Source of the DNA: [Clostridium] hylemonae DSM 15053
Lineage (GTDB): Bacteria > Bacillota > Clostridia > Lachnospirales > Lachnospiraceae
Assembly: GCF_008281175.1 (NCBI RefSeq)
Contig: NZ_CP036524.1
Coordinates: forward strand, 558,001 to 622,000
Direction of reading: 5' to 3'
DNA length: 64,000 nucleotides
The notes below the pieces were generated by a model. The model ran no database searches. It was given only the letters and a program-made list of their open reading frames with translations, and was not told the DNA's origin. Of this stretch, positions 29,775-37,506 are shown in pieces. Made by a program: the position numbers and the translations under genes. How positions within the stretch are numbered: position 1 is the first letter of the stretch; every line of letters starts with the position of its first letter.

Positions 29775-31193
29775 TCAAGCCACGGAGATATGTAATTCTT
29801 CCAGCATTTTTTTAACGCCCGCGGTATCCATGTTCATTTCTGCGGCAAGATACGCGGTTTCTTCAGGTGTCAGATCATCGATACCGCGCTGCTTTACATT
29901 GACCTTCAGATATTCCCGGCGCATCTGTTCTAAATCTACCGGAATCGTCTTTATGTCGGCAGGGGAGGCGGGGATGATAATGTTGGTGCCGGGGATCTCT
30001 TCTTCGTGCGTTCCGATTCTTACGTCTACCCCATGGTCCTCCGCAAAAGTCAGCTGTGCTGTATGGGCTTTGCCGGCGCCGGTATATTCGGATTCTTCAA
30101 CGACGATGATCTGGTCCTCCGGCATTTCCCTGGCAAGGCTGATCGCCGCGGCCAGTCCGGTGTTTCCGGCCGGGCCTCTCTGCAGTCCTTCCAGCTGGTT
30201 GAGAAGCTCAGTGGCATAGTATACCTCTCCCTGAGTGACGGTGTAGAATTCATCCATATATCTGAGCGGTCTGGCAGCGTTGAGCGGCACGTCTACGCTC
30301 TCCGGGTTGTAGAGTGACGGAAAGCCGTAGCCGGTGTGGCCTGTAGAAAATGATTTCCGGGCGAAGACTGCGTCATCATGGGAGTCGAGGTCGGCAAGGT
30401 TGACAGAGATACCTACGGTCTTTCCGGTGTATCCCGCTTTTTTGAGACCTCTTGCCGCGCCGGTAAAGTTGCCGCCGCCTGCGTGGGTGACGAGTACGAC
30501 GTCAGGCTGCCGTCCGGTCAGCTTTACGGTCTGTTCCATTATTTCTACGCCTACGGTCTCAATTCCGGCGATGCTGAAAGGGAGATACAGCGATGCACTG
30601 AAGTATCCGAGGTCGTCGAGCAGCTTGAGAATGACGTATGTAAATACTTCCGGTCCGACGGTGTATTGCTGTACTTCAGCCCCGTATGCTTCACATGCCC
30701 GCCCTTTTTCAAGGGATTCCGGCTGGCCGTTTCCCGCATCGTCATAGACTTCCTGGCAGATAATAGCCTTCAGGCCGCGGCGCGCTGCCTGAGAGGCCAC
30801 GGCTGCCCCGTAGTTGCCGCTCGTGGAGGCGATGACGCCCGGGTATCCTGCTCTCTTTGCTTCGTATACGGGCAGCAGCGCTCTGCGGTCTTTAAAGCTG
30901 CCGGTCGGATTGTTGGCTTCGTCTTTTAAGAAGATCCTGGCGCCTTTACCCGGCTCTGAGATCGAACGGACGAGGCGGTTGATATTGTTAAGTTCCACGA
31001 GCGGCGTATTACCGACATAGACCTCGGCGGCTATTTTGCGTATGTCGTCCATGGACAGCCCGACAATGTCCATAAATTTTTCATAGTCCCATGCAAGACG
31101 TCCGGTTTTGAACTCATCATAATTGATATTTACTGAATGAAACAGAATGTCCTTGTTTTTACCCGTGATTTCTTCTACTGCCTGATTACTCAT
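29775..31193 (-). CDS. ortB: 2-amino-4-oxopentanoate thiolase, beta subunit
   Basis: A 472-residue PLP enzyme of the threonine-synthase fold. With OrtA it cleaves 2-amino-4-oxopentanoate with CoA to alanine and acetyl-CoA, the last step of oxidative ornithine degradation. Visible features are GNTPLVELNNINRLV, the PLP-binding K101 in NPTGSFKDRRA, ASTSGNYGAAVASQAA, and a glycine-rich phosphate loop (THAGGGNFTGA). The family resemblance to OrtB is strong across its length, and the small OrtA partner just upstream (8-bp overlap) settles the call over a plain threonine synthase. The upstream ornithine racemase and aminomutase genes (Orr, OraS/E, Ord) are not in the window. Confidence 0.9.
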   Translation of the reverse strand: MSNQAVEEITGKNKDILFHSVNINYDEFKTGRLAWDYEKFMDIVGLSMDDIRKIAAEVYVGNTPLVELNNINRLVRSISEPGKGARIFLKDEANNPTGSFKDRRALLPVYEAKRAGYPGVIASTSGNYGAAVASQAARRGLKAIICQEVYDDAGNGQPESLEKGRACEAYGAEVQQYTVGPEVFTYVILKLLDDLGYFSASLYLPFSIAGIETVGVEIMEQTVKLTGRQPDVVLVTHAGGGNFTGAARGLKKAGYTGKTVGISVNLADLDSHDDAVFARKSFSTGHTGYGFPSLYNPESVDVPLNAARPLRYMDEFYTVTQGEVYYATELLNQLEGLQRGPAGNTGLAAAISLAREMPEDQIIVVEESEYTGAGKAHTAQLTFAEDHGVDVRIGTHEEEIPGTNIIIPASPADIKTIPVDLEQMRREYLKVNVKQRGIDDLTPEETAYLAAEMNMDTAGVKKMLEELHISVA

Positions 31194-31503
31194 TTTTATC
31201 CGCCTCCTTCATTAATCTTCTCACTTCATTTCCTGCGTGTATGAGAGCGGGCTGCTGCCGCCCGAAGCCGTGTTCGTACTGCGGCCATGCCTCGTACAGT
31301 GTTCCGCTTACCTGTCTTCCTATGAGTGTTTCTATCGTCACGTTGTCTCCTGCCTCTGCCGTGTCATCCAGCAGAAAACCGTTGATCCAGCATTTTAAAG
31401 GGACTTTTTTTGTGCTCTCGGGCAGTGAATCGAGTCTCTCGTCAGGGGTCAGGATGATCTGCATGATCCTCACCCAGTCATTTTTTTTCGCTGTCTGTTT
31501 CAT
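31186..31503 (-). CDS. ortA: 2-amino-4-oxopentanoate thiolase, alpha subunit
   Basis: A 105-residue subunit of the ornithine-pathway thiolase. Recognised phrases are NDWVRIMQIILTPDERLDSL, TKKVPLKCWINGFLLDD and GDNVTIETLIGRQVSGTLYE, all typical of OrtA. Its ATG lies inside the end of the transporter gene (26-bp overlap), with GGAAGGAG 9 nt upstream. Its stop overlaps ortB by 8 bp. Such tight packing implies coupled translation and a fixed subunit ratio. Confidence 0.9.
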   Translation of the reverse strand: MKQTAKKNDWVRIMQIILTPDERLDSLPESTKKVPLKCWINGFLLDDTAEAGDNVTIETLIGRQVSGTLYEAWPQYEHGFGRQQPALIHAGNEVRRLMKEADKNE

Positions 31504-32629
31504 ATGTTTTTACTCCTTCCTTATCGGTTTCTGATATGGTTTTGATATCTTTACGTTTTATCACTGTCTTATAAAAGCCTACGGCCATAATGACAAGGCC
31601 GAGATAGCCAAGCAGCGGGTATACAGTGCCGACCAGCTTGCTGAACGGTACGAGCCCTGCGGCGAAGGCAATGCAGCCGGCTGCAAGTGTCAGGATCTTA
31701 AACTTGGACGTGCCGTCTTCTGCAAAACGGATGGAAAAGCCGTATAAGATGGGTACTGAAGTCGTATAGACGGCAAACAGCAGAATAAATGCGAAAATGC
31801 CGCCTATGACAGGGCTCATCTGGCGCGCCACTTCCAGGAACGGAACTTCCATGGCAGATACATCCACGATACGGGACAGTGTAGCAAGGACCATAAACAG
31901 GATAGCGACTCCGAGAAGGGATCCGCCGAGGATGCCTGATCTGCGGATCACTTTTCCATCTTTTTCGCTGTTTCCGATAGATGCCAGGGCAGGTACTGCC
32001 GGCAGGACACAGTAGGAGATGTAGATGAATACGGAAGACCACCAAAATGGCGTAGCCTTTGCGATCTCCAGATTCTGCATTCTGGCGCCTGCATCCGCAA
32101 TGCCGCCGAAGTTCGTGCAGATCGTGCCGATAGATATGGCCAGGGTGGCAATGACAATGACCGGTGACAGAAAACCAAGTGCGTTTAAAGAGGAATTGAA
32201 TCCGAGGATCACAGTTCCGACAGTGAGCACAGCGATGATGATCCGTCCGACCATAAGGTTGATCCCAAAGTATTGGTTCAGTGAAGCTCCGCCCCCGGCG
32301 ATCATGATCGACAATACGCCGAATAAGAAGAAGACGAGTATCCAGTCAAACACGGCGCCGATTTTCGGGCCGCACAGATAAGTAAACACTTCTTTGTGCG
32401 AATTAGTGTGCAGTTTGTGGCCAAGTTCCATAAACATCGTCCCGTACCAGGCGAATAAGACGATGGCGATCAATGTGCCGATTATGCCTACATATCCGTA
32501 GCTGACGAAGAACTGCAGTGTCTCCTGCCCGCTGGCGTAGCCGGCTCCGATGATGGCGCCCACATACATGCCGGCATAGCGGATGCAGTTTATGATCCAT
32601 TTGTTTGTATTGTGCTGTTTGTTTTCCAT
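31478..32629 (-). CDS. YkvI-type membrane transporter (probably amino acid)
   Basis: A 383-residue polytopic membrane protein with about ten helices, of the YkvI family in the APC/LeuT-fold superfamily. The first helix carries the broken-helix glycine motif YVGAIIGAGYASGQE, typical of Na+-coupled amino-acid carriers. The frame runs up to 32746, but AGGAGGGAAGCT precedes the ATG at 32629. It is first in the operon with ortA and ortB, so ornithine or a related amino acid is a reasonable substrate by context; this is inference. The tail is charged and cytosolic. Confidence 0.85.
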   Translation of the reverse strand: MENKQHNTNKWIINCIRYAGMYVGAIIGAGYASGQETLQFFVSYGYVGIIGTLIAIVLFAWYGTMFMELGHKLHTNSHKEVFTYLCGPKIGAVFDWILVFFLFGVLSIMIAGGGASLNQYFGINLMVGRIIIAVLTVGTVILGFNSSLNALGFLSPVIVIATLAISIGTICTNFGGIADAGARMQNLEIAKATPFWWSSVFIYISYCVLPAVPALASIGNSEKDGKVIRRSGILGGSLLGVAILFMVLATLSRIVDVSAMEVPFLEVARQMSPVIGGIFAFILLFAVYTTSVPILYGFSIRFAEDGTSKFKILTLAAGCIAFAAGLVPFSKLVGTVYPLLGYLGLVIMAVGFYKTVIKRKDIKTISETDKEGVKTYETDSEKK

Positions 32630-32948
32630 AGCTTCCCTCCTCTGTTGTACATTTGCATAGTCGCGGTCAAAACGTTTTGAATAGTATAAGGGTATACGAT
32701 GAGGGAGAAAGGTGTCAAAATTTAGCCGGGATCTGTCTGAAATCACAAAATTGCACAGAAGCGGACCCGAAAACGTCTCAGCACAATATAAGTGGATTTA
32801 TAAAAAAGCGGTTTTGACGAAAAAAGTATCTGAAAATAAAATTTAATGTATTGTTAATTTAAAAACAAAGAAGGAATATTGTGACGAATGAACTTTAATG
32901 TGATACTATTATGACATTAATAGACGATCTAAGAAGGGAGGAAGTTTA
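32630..32948. promoter_or_regulatory. Divergent control region between the ort operon and its GntR regulator
   Basis: A 319-bp AT-rich gap between divergent genes. It must hold both promoters. Repeated TTTTGACGAAAAAA/AAAACG-like text and TTGTTAATTTAAAAAC near 32810-32880 could be operators, but I cannot define a clear palindrome by eye. The GntR gene starts after AGAAGGGAGGAAG. Confidence 0.45.
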
Positions 32949-33650
32949 ATGAATAAGAGTGAACTGGACAAAATGCTTGCGGAAAATCCGTTTCTCGTAT
33001 TGAGTGACGTTATATACCAATCACTGTATAATGATATCATTCAGTTAAGGATGCCTCCGGATTCTCGATTGAATGAAAGTAAGATCGCAGAGGAGCTTGG
33101 AATCAGCCGGAGTCCGGTAAAAAGTGCGCTGTCCAGGCTTGAGAAAGACGGCCTGGTCTATAAGAGGAGCGGTAAGATGCTTGCAGTGTCATGGATGACG
33201 AAGGAGGACGGCTATAATCTATATGAGGCGCGCAGCGCGCTGGAGGGATTTGCCGCATCGCTTGCTGTTATCCGGATCACGTCAAAGCAGATGGAAGAGC
33301 TGGAACTTCTCACAAAGCAGTATGTTGCGGTATGCAATGGGAGCAACAGCGACCTGAATCCCAATGATTATGCTGAGATCGATCATAAGTTTCATTCCCT
33401 TATTGTGACGGCTTCATGTAATCCGTATATTCTGCGTATGTATAAGAGCCTGGAAGGATATCTTCTGCATTACAGGTACTGTCTGTTCTATTCACTTGGG
33501 CCGGAAAAGCTGCAGCGGATCCTGTTTCACGCGGGCAAACGGCATCAGGCTATTTTTAATGCATTTAAAATGGGATTTACCGATATTGTGAGGCATGAGG
33601 TGGAAGAGGATGTGCACAGCATGCTGAATGCATTTAACCAGTGGGATTAA
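32949..33650 (+). CDS. GntR/FadR-type transcriptional regulator
   Basis: A 233-residue regulator: an N-terminal winged helix (RLNESKIAEELGISRSPVKS, LSRLEKDGLVYK) and a C-terminal FCD ligand domain, whose metal-binding Asp/His residues are visible in EIDHKFHSLIV and later HAGKRHQAIFNAF. FCD regulators usually sense organic or amino acids. It is divergent from the transporter-ortA-ortB operon and most likely controls it. A compact terminator follows directly after the stop. Confidence 0.88.
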   Translation: MNKSELDKMLAENPFLVLSDVIYQSLYNDIIQLRMPPDSRLNESKIAEELGISRSPVKSALSRLEKDGLVYKRSGKMLAVSWMTKEDGYNLYEARSALEGFAASLAVIRITSKQMEELELLTKQYVAVCNGSNSDLNPNDYAEIDHKFHSLIVTASCNPYILRMYKSLEGYLLHYRYCLFYSLGPEKLQRILFHAGKRHQAIFNAFKMGFTDIVRHEVEEDVHSMLNAFNQWD

Positions 33651-33677
33651 AGAAGGCGGACAGCCTTCTTTTTTTGG
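33650..33677 (+). terminator. Terminator of the GntR gene
   Basis: AGAAGGC and GCCTTCT pair across GGACA, followed by seven T. Confidence 0.88.
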
Positions 33678-33791
33678 CAGTGCCGCATATGTAGATTTCA
33701 GTTTTTTATGAAACAGTATTCCTCCTGCTCCAGGTTCTGCTATAATATGAGCAGGGAAGGAACGGAACGGCCTGGTTAAGGGGGAGCTGTT

Positions 33792-33944
33792 ATGACCGCG
33801 TATCCTTACATGAGAATAAATAAAAAACAGGAGCACAGAGACCATTTTGACAAAAGACAGAGCATTTTACCGCAATTTCTTTTCTATATTTACAGCGCTT
33901 GTACTGCAGAATGTTATCACTCTGAGTGTGAATCTGGCAGATAA
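33792..33944 (+). CDS. Possible short upstream ORF overlapping the MATE gene start
   Basis: A 50-codon frame starts at ATG 33792 after AAGGGGGAG and runs out of frame through the first 98 bases of the MATE gene. The MATE gene itself has only a TTG start with a poorly spaced site, so this ORF may bring ribosomes to it by coupling. It could also be the start of a MATE reading frame shifted by an indel. The peptide after the overlap is not protein-like, so a structural role is unlikely. Confidence 0.3.
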   Translation: MTAYPYMRINKKQEHRDHFDKRQSILPQFLFYIYSACTAECYHSECESGR

Positions 33945-35193
33945 TATTATGCTTGGCGCCTACAGTGAGACGGCGCTTTCAGGGGTGGCCGCGGTCAATC
34001 AGATCCAGTTTGTGTACCAGCAGGTTCTGATGGCGCTTGGGGACGGGCTTGTTATCTTCTGCAGCCAGTATTGGGGCAGAAGGCAGACAGGGCCGATGAA
34101 GATGATATCGGCTTCGGCCATGAGGACGGCACTTGTTATTGCGGCGCTGCTGTTTGCAGCAGTCAGCCTGAGACCGGGGCAGATTGTCGGACTCTTTACT
34201 ACAGAACAGTCGATTATCGCGGAGGGAGTAAAATATCTTTACATTGTACGTTTTACATATATTTTCTTTGCGGTTACGGTCATCCTTCTGGCCACACTGC
34301 GCAGCGTGGAGGTTGTAAAGATAGCTTTATATCTGTCTGTCATGACTTTTTTTATCAACTGCAGTATTAATTATGTGTTTATCTACGGCCGCTTTGGCGC
34401 GCCGCAGCTTGGCGCAGCCGGGGCGGCCGTCGGGACGCTGACAGCCAGGATCGTGGAGTGCACGGTGCTGATTACATATATCGTGAAAAAGGAAAAGAAT
34501 CTTCAGCTTACGATCAGAGGATATGTTCAGAGAGATCCGGTCCTGAGCATGGATTATTTTAAAGTTTGTCTTCCTATGGTAGCGGTACAGGGGCTGTGGG
34601 GGCTTAATACGGCGCTTCAGACTGTGATACTCGGGCATATGAGCGCGGCGGCCCTTGCGGCAAACAGTGTGGCATCCACAAGCTTTCTCATGGTGAAGTC
34701 GGCGGCGGCCGGAGCGTCGTCCGCGGCTTCTGTCGTCATTGGGAAAACAGTAGGGCTTGGAGATCTGGAGCTTGTGAAGCGGTACGCCGTCAGGCTCCAG
34801 AAGATATTTCTTGTCATTGGCGCGGCGTCTGCGGTACTGCTGTACTTTATAAGGATTCCGGTGCTGTCGCTCTACGATCTTTCACCGGCCGCCAAAGATA
34901 TGGCAAATACATTTCTCATTATATTGAGTGTTGTCTGTGCGGGCATGTCCTATCAGATGCCGACAAATAACGGAATCATCCGGGGAGGGGGAAACGCTGT
35001 GTTCGTTGTTAAGATGGATCTGGTCAGCATATGGATGATCGTCATTCCGCTGTCCCTTTATATGGCCTTTGTGGTGAAAGCATCGCCGGCAGTCGTTGTG
35101 TGCTGTCTCAACGCGGACCAGATATTCAAGTGTGTGCCGGCGTATCTCGAATCTCATTACGGAAACTGGATCAAGAAGCTGACGAGGGAGTGA
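33847..35193 (+). CDS. MATE family multidrug/Na+ antiporter
   Basis: A 448-residue efflux protein with about twelve helices in two similar halves. The N-terminus KDRAFYRNFFSIFTALVLQN, LADNIMLGAYSETALSGVA and the second-half equivalents are typical of clostridial MATE pumps, which export cationic drugs using Na+ or H+. The start is TTG 33847: the nearest GGAG is 13 nt upstream, which is long, and there is an in-frame stop at 33817. Expression may depend on the overlapping short ORF upstream. A YgjP-like gene follows 10 bp downstream. Confidence 0.9.
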   Translation: MTKDRAFYRNFFSIFTALVLQNVITLSVNLADNIMLGAYSETALSGVAAVNQIQFVYQQVLMALGDGLVIFCSQYWGRRQTGPMKMISASAMRTALVIAALLFAAVSLRPGQIVGLFTTEQSIIAEGVKYLYIVRFTYIFFAVTVILLATLRSVEVVKIALYLSVMTFFINCSINYVFIYGRFGAPQLGAAGAAVGTLTARIVECTVLITYIVKKEKNLQLTIRGYVQRDPVLSMDYFKVCLPMVAVQGLWGLNTALQTVILGHMSAAALAANSVASTSFLMVKSAAAGASSAASVVIGKTVGLGDLELVKRYAVRLQKIFLVIGAASAVLLYFIRIPVLSLYDLSPAAKDMANTFLIILSVVCAGMSYQMPTNNGIIRGGGNAVFVVKMDLVSIWMIVIPLSLYMAFVVKASPAVVVCCLNADQIFKCVPAYLESHYGNWIKKLTRE

Positions 35194-35203
35194 CAGAAAG
35201 AAC

Positions 35204-35749
35204 ATGATACATGAGGTAAATGGCATACCAGTGACAATAGAATACAGGAAGGTAAAAAATATCAACCTTTACATAAAACCGCCGGACGGCAGGATACTCG
35301 TCACGGCGCCGAGGCAGATATCCACAAAAAGGATAATGGAATTTGTCAATTCCAAGGCCGGCTGGATCGAGCGGGCCCGCGGCCGTATGCTGCAGGCAGA
35401 GCAGAGGCAGCAGGAGGAGCGCGGTACCGGGGTGACACAGGAGCAGCTTGGCATTATGCTCAGAAATGTGGAAAAATATGTGGATAAATGGGAGCCGGTT
35501 ATGGGCGTGCATGCTGCGGGCTGGACGCTGAGGGACATGAAGACAAGATGGGGGAGCTGCAGCGTGGACAGCGGGCGTATCCGCCTGAACAGGCGTCTTG
35601 CGCTCTATCCGGAGGCGTGCCTGGAATATGTCATAGTACATGAACTGTGCCATCTGCTGGAGCCGAGCCATAATAAGCGGTTTAAACAGCTGATGGACAG
35701 CTTTCTTCCGGACTGGAAAGAACGGAAAAAACAGTTGGGGACAGGGTAA
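35204..35749 (+). CDS. YgjP-like (DUF45/SprT-like) metallopeptidase
   Basis: A 181-residue cytosolic protein of the YgjP/DUF45 family. The zincin motif is VIVHELCHLLEPSHNKRF, with HExxH and a third His seven residues on. It is preceded by KTRWGSCSVDSGRIRLNRRLA, the family signature. Its reaction is unknown; relatives are proteases. The stop codon (35747-35749) lies inside the left arm of a long palindrome, so the last residues QLGTG are encoded by the repeat itself, suggesting the element replaced the original gene end. Confidence 0.87.
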   Translation: MIHEVNGIPVTIEYRKVKNINLYIKPPDGRILVTAPRQISTKRIMEFVNSKAGWIERARGRMLQAEQRQQEERGTGVTQEQLGIMLRNVEKYVDKWEPVMGVHAAGWTLRDMKTRWGSCSVDSGRIRLNRRLALYPEACLEYVIVHELCHLLEPSHNKRFKQLMDSFLPDWKERKKQLGTG

Positions 35750-35814
35750 CACGTGGTTGGGGACGGGGAAAATTGAAATTTCCCCCGTCCCCAACCACGT
35801 GTTATCCTGTCCCC
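35737..35814. repeat. Long GGGGAC-type palindrome, copy A
   Basis: A near-perfect inverted repeat with about 36-nt arms. The outer part is GGGGACAGG...CCTGTCCCC, and the inner part is TTGGGGACGGGG...CCCCGTCCCCAA. It lies between convergent stops, contains the YgjP-like stop codon and abuts the MFS stop. It can serve as a bidirectional terminator but is far longer than needed. It shares its inner and outer modules with copies at 38645 and 57425. Confidence 0.9.
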
Positions 35815-35815
35815 T

Positions 35816-36988
35816 TTAGCTTTTGTGTTTCAGGAGGAATACCCCGGTCAAGGCCAGCAGCAGTCCGCTGCCTGCCATGATCCACCTGATGTCGATCCAG
35901 TCCGCCATAGGGCCGAACAGGAGCATTCCTGCCGGCATCACTGCGGCGGAGATGATCTGGAAGACAGAGAAGACTCTTCCAAGTCTCTGTTCTTCCACTT
36001 CTTCCTGCAGCATAACTGTAGATGCAGTGGCAAGGGACGGCATGAAGACACCGGATATAAACATGACGGCCAGGTACATCCAGAAATACGGGCTGATGCC
36101 AAGCAGGGCAAAGGTAACTCCGAACCCGATATAGGATACTGCTATCACGAGCCATTTGTTTTTAAAACTGCCTTTCCAGGAGACATAGACGCCTCCCGCG
36201 AGTGAGCCGGCCGTCCATATGATCTCATTGGCGGACAGACGCCATACTTCACTGCCGAAAATCCGCTCAACGAGCAGCGGCGAGAGGAAGGCCGCGGGCG
36301 TGATGAGAAAAAAGGCAATTCCGTAAAATATAAGAATACGGGACACGACAGGATGTCCTGTCGTATAGGAGATGCCTTCCTTCAAATCGTGCCACATGGA
36401 AAGCACGCCTTCGGACTCTGGTTTTTTCACCTTCAAGAATGCCATGACGCAGATTGCCATTGCGGCTGTGATAACGTCGGCCATCATAGCCCAGACGATT
36501 CCGGCTGCTCCGAGGAGCGCGCCGCCGACCGCGGGTGAGACCATCATGAGCAGAGAGCTGCATGTCTGGTTTATCCCATTGATCCTCGTCAGCTTTTCCA
36601 TCGGCACTATCTGCGGCAGAAGCGCGCCCACGGCAGGTGTCTGGACACCGGCGCCGACGGAGCGGATGGCGGAGACGACCATGAGCATAGGTAGAGAAGC
36701 CTTTCCTTCAAAAAACATAATGACAAGACCAAGAGTGGCCAATGCTATAAACCCATCCGCGCACATAATGAGATACTTGCGGTTATAGCGGTCCGCCCAA
36801 ACACCGGCGAACAGTGATATAAAAAGCTGTGGCAGCAGACTGCACAGAATAGATGCCGTCATCCAGATCCCTGAGGAAGTTTCCAGCGTGATATACCATG
36901 TAATCGCGTAACTTACGATAGAGGAGCCGAACAAACTGATATTCTGGCTCACGAGAAACAAAATACTTTTTTTCTTCCAGTCTTTCAT
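35816..36988 (-). CDS. MFS transporter, drug exporter type
   Basis: A 390-residue, twelve-helix exporter of the MFS_3 group (close in type to macrolide/enterobactin exporters). The conserved loop after helix 2 reads AGVWADRYNRKYLI. The ATG at 36988 follows GAGGTTAAT; the frame is open further upstream to 37120, but that region is leader RNA. A leader peptide and hairpins with U tracts precede the gene, so it is probably induced by a ribosome-targeting compound. The stop abuts a long palindrome. Confidence 0.88.
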   Translation of the reverse strand: MKDWKKKSILFLVSQNISLFGSSIVSYAITWYITLETSSGIWMTASILCSLLPQLFISLFAGVWADRYNRKYLIMCADGFIALATLGLVIMFFEGKASLPMLMVVSAIRSVGAGVQTPAVGALLPQIVPMEKLTRINGINQTCSSLLMMVSPAVGGALLGAAGIVWAMMADVITAAMAICVMAFLKVKKPESEGVLSMWHDLKEGISYTTGHPVVSRILIFYGIAFFLITPAAFLSPLLVERIFGSEVWRLSANEIIWTAGSLAGGVYVSWKGSFKNKWLVIAVSYIGFGVTFALLGISPYFWMYLAVMFISGVFMPSLATASTVMLQEEVEEQRLGRVFSVFQIISAAVMPAGMLLFGPMADWIDIRWIMAGSGLLLALTGVFLLKHKS

Positions 36989-37072
36989 ATTAACCTCATT
37001 TCTTTTATTAAAAAACAGACAAATGTCCCGGAGGATATCTGCCTGCTGCATGTTCAACATAAATGGGTACGT

Positions 37073-37163
37073 AAAAATAAGACTTCCCTTTCCGTCAAGG
37101 GGACTCTGCCGCATCTCCATTCACACAAAATAAGCATCAGAAAAAATCCCCTTATGGGACTAC
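37073..37163 (-). promoter_or_regulatory. Tandem attenuator hairpins in the MFS leader RNA
   Basis: In the - strand RNA, a first hairpin (AGTCCC-ATAA-GGGGAT, then six T at 37141-37146) is followed by a second (CCCTT-GACGGA-AAGGG, then a T-rich tail at 37073-37080). The first hairpin's GGGGA arm can instead pair with a downstream AGTCCCC (37099-37105), giving mutually exclusive folds. Confidence 0.6.
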
Positions 37164-37176
37164 ATTTCTTAACGGC

Positions 37177-37200
37177 TTATCTTAAATGAATGGAAAACAT
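37177..37200 (-). CDS. Leader peptide MFSIHLR upstream of the MFS exporter
   Basis: A seven-codon ORF with a perfect AGGAGGT 6 nt before its ATG. It encodes MFSIHLR and stops with TAA. It lies between a good promoter and a U-tract hairpin 16 nt beyond its stop. Such a strong site on a seven-codon frame is typical of regulatory leader peptides in macrolide or ribosome-drug resistance genes. The HLR end recalls the positively charged +X+ arrest motif of macrolide leaders. Function is inferred. Confidence 0.65.
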   Translation of the reverse strand: MFSIHLR

Positions 37201-37233
37201 AAACGTACCTCCTGCTCATATGAATTGTCTACT

Positions 37234-37263
37234 AAAATAGCATATATGCAATGAGTTTGTCAA
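37234..37263 (-). promoter_or_regulatory. Promoter of the MFS exporter leader
   Basis: On the - strand, TTGACA (37258-37263) and TATTTT (37234-37239) are 18 bp apart. Transcription would start near 37226, giving a leader of about 240 nt before the MFS ATG. Confidence 0.7.
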
Positions 37264-37278
37264 TATGATATTACAATT

Positions 37279-37314
37279 TAAAAGGACCCGTGAAATATAT
37301 TTCAGGGTCCTTTT
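37279..37314. terminator. Free-standing hairpin terminator in the MFS/PucR intergenic region
   Basis: AAAAGGACCC and GGGTCCTTTT enclose an inner TGAAAT/ATTTCA pair. No gene directly precedes it on either strand. It may insulate the divergent promoters. The remainder of the 518-bp gap holds the MFS leader and an AT-rich PucR promoter region. Confidence 0.65.
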
Positions 37315-37506
37315 GATTGTATAATCTAGAGATTGGATTAGGAACTACAAAATCGGGGTCAACTAATTATTTTGTATCCTAGGTACAATATATCATGTAA
37401 TAAAATGATTTAAAATAGTCTCAGAATACATAAAATCAATAAATGATTGTGCTTGAAGCACAAAGAAAGTATAATTTAAGGTAATACAGGAAAAGAGGGA
37501 ACGGAT

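Noticed and set aside
29680-30219. Plus-strand reading frame of 179 codons over the ortB gene
   Set aside because: It is antisense to a clear enzyme gene and its product has no protein-like features.
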